A stretch of DNA of 64,000 bases, taken from assembly GCA_025526915.1 (NCBI GenBank), contig JAHLKH010000090.1:1-64000 (forward strand), read 5' to 3'. The stretch is from Entophlyctis helioformis (Eukaryota; Chytridiomycota; Chytridiomycetes; Chytridiales; Chytriomycetaceae). The notes below the pieces were generated by a model. It was not told the DNA's origin. It did not search any database and was given only the letters and a program-made list of their open reading frames with translations. This document shows, piece after piece, positions 56,723 to 64,000 of this stretch. How positions within the stretch are numbered: the stretch's first letter is position 1; each line of letters opens with the position of its first letter. The position numbers and the translations under genes are program-made.

Positions 56723-56728
56723 AATAAA
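56723..56728 (+). terminator. Poly(A) signal for the MBL hydrolase
   Basis: AATAAA 46 bases after the stop codon, only 43 bases before the stop of the convergent WKF gene. Confidence 0.5.
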
Positions 56729-56770
56729 CCCAGCCATCTTCCCTTGACACTGGCTGTTCGCGATCTGCTC

Positions 56771-56776
56771 TTTATT
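56771..56776 (-). terminator. Poly(A)-type hexamer overlapping the WKF stop
   Basis: AATAAA on the minus strand that includes the TAA stop codon of the WKF gene. Confidence 0.4.
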
Positions 56777-57983
56777 CTTTGCCGCCGAGCTTCTTGATGA
56801 GCTTCTTTGCACGCTTGTAGGTTGGATCGGCAGCGGCAGCAACGTCTGGATCCAAATCCAGATCGCCCTTGGAAGCAGCAGTCTTGTCCGCCTCGGCGCC
56901 ATCGTCTCCTATTGCCTTGGCCGCCGTCTTGATCTTCTTGATCTGCTCAATGATCTGCTGGGCCTCGGCAATCGTCTCGGACTTGGCCTTGTCGCTCATG
57001 TTGGCCAGGTACTTGAGCGTGTCCGTGAACTGCGCGTCGCTCATCTAGCCACCGTTCCCATCCATCGCAACGCGCCGAGTCAGTCCAGCACACGAACCAA
57101 CAAACACAAGCGCCAAGAGACTCACCAGCGACGGGTAGTACATGTTGCGCAGGATCCAGATCTGCCTGACTTTTTGAAACTTCCACATCTTGCGGTTGTT
57201 GGTGAACATGTCCAGATACTCGAGTGCGGCCTGCTTGCCCTTGGACGCCTCGGACTCGTCCGATGCCGCGCCACCAGCAGCAGGCTTGGCGGCGGTCTTG
57301 CCCTTGGCCTTTTTGGCCTTTTTCTTCGTCTTCTTCTGGGCTGCTGTGTCGGCTGCTGCATCGGCATCGTCTGCGCCACCGTCCAGCGCGGCGGTGTTGG
57401 TATCGGGAGTCTCGTCGGCATCCACGTCGCGAGTCGTGGCAGCAGCAGCAGCAGCAGCGATCGCTTCGAGCGACGTGTCGGGGCTGGCATCGGCAGCGGA
57501 CGGCTCGGGGGTAGCAGGCGCATGCTTGGCCTTGAGGATCGTGGCCTCGCTCTTGAGTCTGTCCACACGTCGCCGCTGCTTCTGCAACGCCTTGCGCTCC
57601 GCCTCGCTCAGCTTGGGCACTTGGGGCACAATCTTCTCCTTCTTGGCCGTGGCTCTGTTGGGAGCGCCGTCGCCGTCGCCGTCGCCGCCACCGGCACCGG
57701 CAGCAGCACCGGCCCGATCGTCTCGCTTGTTCCTGTACATGTCCTTCTTGGCAGCCGCCTTTGCAGCAGCAGCAGCAGCTGGTGCTTCGATGGCGGCCTC
57801 TTGCTGCACCAAGTGCCATGCGGGCACTTCACGGCCGGTACTGAACACCTTGGCCTCGGGCAGCTGCTCCTCCTCGACCTCGCCGTCGTCGCCGAAACGA
57901 ATGCGCTTGGCTCTGCCGTCGACGGGCGCTCTGGCACCCAGCGATGCAGGCACGACCACCTCAGCCGGCCGCTTCGTGGACAT
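56772..57983 (-). CDS. WKF-domain nucleolar-type protein (C7orf50-like)
   Basis: Two exons (minus), 57983..57126 and 57044..56772, 376 residues. The C-terminal WKF domain is clear: ALEYLDMFTNNRKMWKFQKV, then RQIWILRNMYYPSL, then a helical segment DTLKYLANMSDKAKSETIAE. Proteins with this domain (human C7orf50 and fungal relatives) are linked to the nucleolus and ribosome biogenesis, from general knowledge. The N-terminal 250 residues are low-complexity Ala/Asp/Lys with a KKTKKKAKKAKGK basic cluster, consistent with nuclear targeting. The ATG at 57983 is the only ATG near the start. It is divergent from the gene at 58029 with 45 bp between. Confidence 0.85.
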
Positions 57984-58028
57984 TTTGCGATGTTTTTTTT
58001 TGTTGTTGTTGGCCAACGCCGAAATTTA
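57984..58028. promoter_or_regulatory. 45-bp divergent promoter
   Basis: The shortest start-to-start distance in the window, between the WKF gene (minus) and the F-box/ZnF-UBP/DUSP gene (plus). It contains a T-rich run (about 57991-58000) and GTTGTTGTTGG. Confidence 0.45.
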
Positions 58029-59754
58029 ATGCTGACGCTGCTCGACCTGCCTCGAGAGCTACTGGCGGCCATCCTCGGGTGAGCTGCGGGTGCTGCAGGT
58101 GCAGATGCGTGCGTGCACACGCTGACATGGCGGCAATGGGCAGGCGGCTGCATGGCAGAGACGTCGTGGCCGCCGGCAAGACGTGCACGGCGCTGGCGGC
58201 GCTTGCGGCCAGCCCGCTGCTGTGGAGGCAGCTGTGCGCGGCGCACCACGGCCTGCTGTTCACCAGCCCGGCGCTGTCGTGGAAGCAGCTGTACTTTGAC
58301 AAGAGCGCCGCCAGCGTGTGCCGCCACCTCAACGCCGTCACCGACGCCGTCGCAGACGCCGCCGCCCGCAGCCTGGCGCCGGTGCTGCAGCCGGGCGTCC
58401 ATCTCGCCGTTCAAGCGATGCTCCACACGCAGATCCAGCAACACGGCCACAACAGCAGCGACGACGGCAACAGCAGCGACGACGGCAACCGGATGGACCA
58501 GGCCAGGCCGTTCCTGGCCAGCAGCGTCAAGTGCAGCGTCGCCACCTGCCACTCCCGCTATCCCGTACGTCCGTGTGCTCGCCCGTCCGTCCGTCTGCCA
58601 TGCGGCGTGTGGAGGCGCATTCAGCCACTGCATACCAGCTGATGCGGCGGCGGAACTGACACCGCCTTCTGCGTCACCTGCACCCCACGCCGTGTGCACC
58701 AAACAACACACAGGACCTGTGGCTCTGTCTGTCGCCCGGCTGCGGCCACATTGCCTGCGGCCGGTCCAAGAACAAGCATGCGCTCGCACACGCCGAGGCC
58801 GAGGGACACAACCTGTGCATTCGCCTCAACACGCTCGAGATCTGGTGCTACAAGTGCGAAAAGGTTCGTTCCTGTGTCGCTCGCTGCTCTGCAATGCCCG
58901 GCATCGTGCGTCCCAGCCCGTCCTGACGCAGTGTGTGCGACAGTGGGCAGGAATGGTGCAGTACCACGCGGCAGAGTCTGCCAAGGTCGTGCACATTGGC
59001 GACAGGATCCGCAGCATATGCGGCGCGCAATGGTTTGCGACTCCCGCCATGAATGCGAGGCGGCAGACGGAGCGGTGGCAGCACGAGCCGGACCCGGCCT
59101 CGTCGTTGTACCTCGTGTCGACACTGTGGCTGGACGAGTGGAACAAGTTCCTTGTGGGCGATGCGCCGCTGCCTGGACCCATTGACAACAGCCCCCTAGT
59201 CGCGCACGAGACAGGAACACTCAACCCGCATCTGGTGTACGTCTGCCGCATGTCTTTTAGAGCCCCTCCATATGCTCACACTATTGCATGTGCTGCACAG
59301 GTTTGGGAACGAGTTCCGGCTCATGCCCGAGGATGACTGGGGACGCCTGCACGCATCATACGGCGGCGGCCCCGTGTTTGGCGAGGAGCATCTGGATGGC
59401 CCCGCGTATGCCACACTCGCAGACACGGTCAGCTGGTTCAAGCGATGGCGTGCGTCGCGCATCCGTGCTCAGCAGGCATCAGCAGCCGCGGCTTCCTGTG
59501 CCGCCACGAATGGCACGCAAGCAGCCGGTGGCGTGGCGTCCGCGGCAAATGGCAGCGCTGCTGGATCAGCGTCCAACACCGGATATGTACAAACAGAAGC
59601 ACCCGACACGGACTATGAGGAAGATGACGGCGACGAGGACTTTGTGGATCAAGTGTATGACAGCGACAGCGACGATGCTCCTGGCATCTTTGGATTCAAT
59701 CAAAACGACTCGGATGATGACGATGATGACGATGATGGCATGGCAGCTGAATAG
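58029..59754 (+). CDS. F-box + ZnF-UBP + DUSP protein (USP-like without protease domain)
   Basis: Exons 58029..58078, 58144..58564, 58714..58863, 58944..59236 and 59301..59754 join in phase to 455 residues. An F-box begins at residue 5: LLDLPRELLAAILGRLHGRD, then LAALAASPLLWRQLCAAHH. A UBP-type zinc finger follows at about 140-205: CSVATCHSRYPDLWLCLSPG, CGHIACGRSKNKHALAHAEA, EGHNL and LEIWCYKCEK. A DUSP domain follows at about 240-320: SLYLVSTLWLDEWNKFLVGD, PLPGPIDNSPLVA and RLHASYGGGPVFG. The end is Ala/Ser-rich and then very acidic (Asp runs). ZnF-UBP plus DUSP is the accessory set of deubiquitinases such as USP20/USP33, but no Cys- or His-box of a UCH protease is present between or after them. 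The likely role is a substrate receptor that recognises ubiquitin C-termini or ubiquitinated partners; this is inference. Confidence 0.88.
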
Positions 59755-59854
59755 ATTGCAAATACCCCCCGTATCCCTCTCATCGTTTGCGGTGCATGCC
59801 AGTCATGGAACCAACGCACATGGCACTCGCTGCAGCGATACGTGCGGCGACCGA

Positions 59855-62800
59855 TCAGGCCGAGTGCTGCATGTCTGTAAACGCTTGAAGGGATCCGCCG
59901 CCTGACCGGCGTGGCGGGTTGCGGCGCGGACGAGACGGCGAGTCGCCCGACGCAGCGTCATCCGTCTTGGCCTGCGATGCGGCAGGCGCAGCACGCTTGC
60001 GTTTGGTGTCGGCCTTGCCCCAGCCGCCGCCGCCAGGCGTCTCGATACGCAGCCTGTCGCCCGGCTTGACCACCGTGGCGTTCTTGCCGCCAAAGTTGAG
60101 CACACGGTACAGGCGACCGTCCTCACTGGCCGTTGTGGTGGCTGTGGTCGTCGAAGGCGTTGCTGTGCTTGCCACACTGTCGTTTGCCACAAGCCGCATC
60201 AGGATGTTGGATCCGCTCTTGCCGTCCTCGCCGCCGTCAAGACTAGTTCAGCGTGTGTGAGCGAATACGAAAGCGGATGTGGGCCTGTAAGACGAAGCAG
60301 CAGGCTTACCCATATGGCGCAAACACGCGTCGTTCAGACAGCATGGACACGTGGAGTGTCTCGAGGAACTCGACCTGCCACAGCAACGCTCAGTCGACCC
60401 GTCTGGCTAAGTACAGGCAGGCAGATACACGGATATGCACAGGGCTCGTTACCTCGCGGACCACGCCATCGCCGCCGTTAAACTGTCCGTGGCCGCCCGA
60501 TCCGGCCCGCAGACCAAACCGTCTCAGAATGACTGGGTAGCGGCGTTCCATGATCTCCGGATCCGTGATGCGTGTATTGGTCATGTGCGTGTGCACGCCG
60601 CCTATGCATCCCGCCATCGCATGGCGTCAGTCCCGGCACTCCATCGCCAGCACCAGCAGACTCTCAAAAAGCAATACGGACTTCGACCGTGCCAGGTTGG
60701 TCCAGCACCCGAACCGCCGGCAATCGTTTCGTAGTATCCAAAGCCCTCGGCCACCGACCCGTCCTCGCGCCGGCCGCCCATGCCAAACGTAAAGTTGTTG
60801 CAGCATCCCTGGGACGCGGCGCACGCATGGAATGCCTTGAGCACCACGTCGCACAGCCGCTGCGAGGTAAGCACATTGCCGCCGACGACAGCCGCCGTCT
60901 CGGAGGGGTTCAGGAACGAGCCGACGGGGATGCGCACATCGATGGGGGCGAGAGCGCCTTGGTTGAGCGGCATGTCGAGGTTGATGAGCGCACGGAGGCA
61001 GTAGATGATGGCCGAGTAGGTGACGGCGCGCGGCGCGTTGGTGTTGGCGTAGACCTCTGGCCCCGTGCCACTGAAATCAAAGATGGCCGAGCCGGTTTGC
61101 GTGGAGATGGTGACCGCGAGGTTGATGGTGCTGCCGTCGTCCATGCGATCGGATGCGTGGAGCACCGTGCCGCGTTCCTTGGCGACGGTCTTTAGAAGGT
61201 TGCGGACGGCTAACTCGGCGTTCTGTTTGTGCCGTGCCGTTAGCCTGTGATGCTGCAGACAAATGCGTCTTGTCCAAGGCACTTGCCTCGCGGATAAAGT
61301 TCATGTATGCCTGTACCATCTCAAGGCCTATAACCGCAGGCATGTGAGGATGTAGATTGGCTGGGCACTGCCACGGCACGTCCGGTCAAGGGCTTACCAT
61401 ACTCGTCAATCAGGCTCTTGACCAGAACAATGCCCTTGTGGTTGGCAGCAACTTGGGCTACAGACAGACAATCAGTATCAGCCATCGACGCTCTTGGCAT
61501 CCATCAAAAGAGTCTCCCAACCAACCTTTGAGATCAGAGATGTTGTCGCGGAGGCATCGAGTGCCGCTGCATCCGTCAAACTTTGCCGGGTCCTCGAGCA
61601 GGATCTTGGTAATGCCCGCCTCGTCGAAATGCCCGTTTCGGACAAGGAAATGGCTCTTGATGCCGCACCTTCCTGGTACAGCTCGCGCGAGTTGGGCGGC
61701 ATGGATCCGGGTTGGATGCCGCTGTCACATGCCACAGCCGTCAGTCTCGCGATTGGATGTGGCGGGAAGAGTCAGACTCACCCAATGTCGGCGTGATGTC
61801 CACGACTGGCAACGAAGAAGACGACGTTGCCGTGATCAAACACGGGTGTAATGACCGTGATCTGCGGCAGCAGAGTGTCAGCATCGCGCACACGCAGAGC
61901 AGCGCTGATCCAACTCACATCAGGCAGGTGCGATCCGCCCGCAGCAGGATGGTTGGTGACAATCACATCGCCGTCCTTGAGCTTGCCTTGGAGGTGGCTC
62001 ATTTGCCAGCGCACAGCCTCCTGCATCGATCCCAGATGTACGGGGATGTGCGGAGCGTTGGCAACAAGACCACCATCAGGGCCAAACAGCGCGCATGAAA
62101 AGTCCAGACGCTCCTTGATGTTGGTTGAAATGGACGTCTTTTGGAGCGTGCGGCCCATTTGTTCTGTGGATAGGTGCAGAAAGCAGATGCGCCGTCAGAG
62201 AAGGCCAACATCGACAGGATCACGCTTGGGGCATACCTGCAATGCTCATGAACCGATGGCCAAAGACACTAAGCAGGATAGGATCGGCCGTCTTGGGCAC
62301 AACAACCGTCTTGGCTTTCTCAGCTGCGCCATCCTTGCTCTCGTCCATGGCAGCAACAGCATCCGACGACGGGACACGGCCAACAAACCCAACAACGTGC
62401 TCAGAGGTCACAACGGCCGTGCAATGCGGCTCGACGGCAATCGTGGCCGTCGCATCAATGATCAGCGCAGGACCGATGATCTCATCGCCAACCTTGAGAG
62501 CTGTCAACTCAAACACGGGTGTCTCAACACGGCCAACACCCTCCCAGAACGCGTGCTCGGTCGTGGAGGCTTCACCCACGCTCACGGCCCGGCGTGTCAG
62601 ACGCTTGATCTCCTCGTGCACCTTGGTATGGCTGGCATCGGATCCCATCGCCGCGCTTTTGCCGATGCCGCGTACACGGATGTCGTCAACGTGAGTGGCA
62701 CGGTCGGGCAGAGTGAACCCAAACTCTTGCTGGTACTGGGCAACAAAGGCGGATGCAAAGTCCCAGTTGTCTGCAGAGTCGCTGGGCTTGAGCGTCATCA

Positions 62801-63935
62801 TGGCATTGTCGGTGCCCTGGTAGCGCAGGTTGAGGTACACTTGGTTCTCGATCTGCGAGTGCTTGAAGCCCTGCTTTGAGAGCACCTGTGTCGCTTGGGA
62901 CGACAAGGCTGCCACACGCTCCTTGATGCGGTCCAGCTGTCCTGCCACGAGCTCAAACGCGCTGTGATGTTCGTGTGAGTTGGTGGCCAGACAAGGCACG
63001 CAGCGGCCAACCCACGTTACCTTGGCTCTTGGACTTCGTGCACGACATCTGCAAGTGCGATTCCATAGGCAGACAGGATGGACGAGTGGCGGTGGATGAG
63101 CACAGTCTTGATGCCCAACGATCGTGCAATGGCAAACGCATGCTGTCCGCCCTGTGAATCCCATGCACGGCAACTTGTTCAGCACGACGCCCTGATCGAC
63201 AACCATTCGGCAAGCATGCTCAAGAAAACTCACAGCGCCGCCAAAACTGGCAAGAATGTGGTCAGCGGCATTGTATCCCTTGCCTTCCGTCAGGGCTCTG
63301 ATCGGACGACACATGCTCTCGTTGGCAACCTTGATGAAGCCGTACGCAATCTCATCGCGTGTCATGGGCACAAACGCGGGTGCATCCGACGGCTCAGTCT
63401 TGGCCGCCTTGCCCTTTTTGGCGGCAGGTGATTTGCTGTTGCTGCTGCTGTTGCTGGCGCCGGTCTCCTTGGCATGCTTGTCCTTGAGGAACGCATTGAT
63501 GGACTTGGCGAGGGCATCAAACGCCTTTTGGGTCGCGACTGCATCCAGCGGCTCCTTCTCCGACTTTCCAAAGATCTTGGGGAAAAACGATGGGATGAGG
63601 CGGTCGAGGAGCAGGTTGGCGTCTGTGATGGTGAGTGGGCCAGACTTGCGGTAGCAGGCAGGGCCTGGATCAGCGCCAGCGCTCTCGGGACTGTCCATGC
63701 GGTTTGCAGTCTGGTCAGACAGGACAGCATCAAGTTGCGAGGCATGCGTGTCTGCAGCTGATCGTGGCAACCCACCCCACAACAAACATGCCGTTGCGGA
63801 AAAAGAGACGCGAGCCGCCGCCTGCAGCCACCGTGTTGATGTCCAGCTGTGGGGCTTGGATGGTCACGCCCGCCGTCGTGGTTTCATAGACGTGCTCGTA
63901 GCGGCCAGCATAGCGTGAAACATCTGTGCTGGTGC
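59855..63935 (-). CDS. OXP1: 5-oxoprolinase (ATP-hydrolysing), C-terminal part, apparent frameshift
   Basis: Converts 5-oxoproline to glutamate in the gamma-glutamyl cycle. Twelve visible exons (minus): 63935..63776, 63690..63234, 63151..63021, 62961..62237, 62163..61782, 61721..61526, 61457..61398, 61327..61287, 61222..60682, 60601..60453, 60374..60310 and 60242..59855. They encode about 1,100 residues of a protein usually near 1,280; the N-terminal part lies beyond 64000. Seen: [100 protein letters not shown] and [21 protein letters not shown] Ser/Asn/Lys insert (near 63400-63470) is lineage-specific. One base seems missing near 61662 (YQEGA then [16 protein letters not shown]). The intron 61223..61286 has a GC donor (GAG/GCAAGT). 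Confidence 0.93.
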
Positions 63936-64000
63936 CTGGACATCCAAGACAACACGAGCCCGCATCAGCCAAGATACAATGCATCGCATTCAGACGGATG

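Noticed and set aside
3446..61721. Reading the frameshifted genes as pseudogenes or as programmed frameshifting
   Set aside because: Each has a single slip, no other decay and no shared slippery site or downstream structure; sites fall in varied contexts and mostly lack one base. Sequence error is simpler.
1..64000. tRNA, rRNA or snRNA genes and transposable elements
   Set aside because: No cloverleaf with A/B boxes, no rRNA core sequence, and no reverse transcriptase, integrase, transposase or terminal repeats were noticed by eye; a covariance-model scan could not be run.

Overview
The window is GC-rich eukaryotic nuclear DNA with about 25 protein genes on both strands, most broken by short introns (mostly 50-110 nt). 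I assign it by inference to a zoosporic (chytrid-like) fungus. An outer-arm axonemal dynein heavy chain and the nexin-dynein regulatory subunit DRC2 imply a motile flagellum. Fungal-type housekeeping genes sit beside them: a Bos1/membrin SNARE, PET100, COQ7, PEX2, SPT6, importin-11, 5-oxoprolinase and an EDEM/Mnl1 mannosidase. No rRNA, tRNA, transposon or CRISPR array was recognised.

Layout. 0-10 kb: mitochondrial NDK, an F-box protein, membrin, deoxyhypusine hydroxylase, an unknown type I membrane protein, PET100, COQ7 and a small mitochondrial protein. 9.7-21 kb: SPT6, PEX2 and importin-11. 21-25.7 kb: NDUFS4, DRC2 and a REEP/HVA22 protein. 25.8-40.6 kb: one 4,530-residue dynein heavy chain of the DNAH5/DNAH8 (Chlamydomonas gamma) type. 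40.7-47.2 kb: an F-box/Cys-rich protein and a 1,156-residue Ala/Pro/Gln/Lys repeat protein. 47.5-54 kb: a DHHC acyltransferase, an EDEM-type mannosidase and a PA-domain ORF. 54-64 kb: APRT, an MBL-fold hydrolase, a WKF-domain protein, a protein joining an F-box to ZnF-UBP and DUSP domains, and the C-terminal part of 5-oxoprolinase, which runs off the right edge.

Genes are packed with gaps of tens to a few hundred bases, often as divergent pairs sharing 45-230 bp or as convergent pairs with about 80-180 bp between stops. Recurrent themes are mitochondrial function (NDK, PET100, COQ7, NDUFS4), flagellar motility (dynein, DRC2), secretory-pathway work (membrin, EDEM, REEP, DHHC) and F-box proteins (three).

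Two window-wide features affect every gene model. At least ten otherwise conserved reading frames carry an apparent single-base deletion with strong coding sequence on both sides, which looks like systematic assembly error rather than pseudogenes. About four introns of roughly one hundred use GC-AG ends. Exon coordinates come from splice consensus, phase arithmetic and remembered family sequence, without alignment or transcript data.
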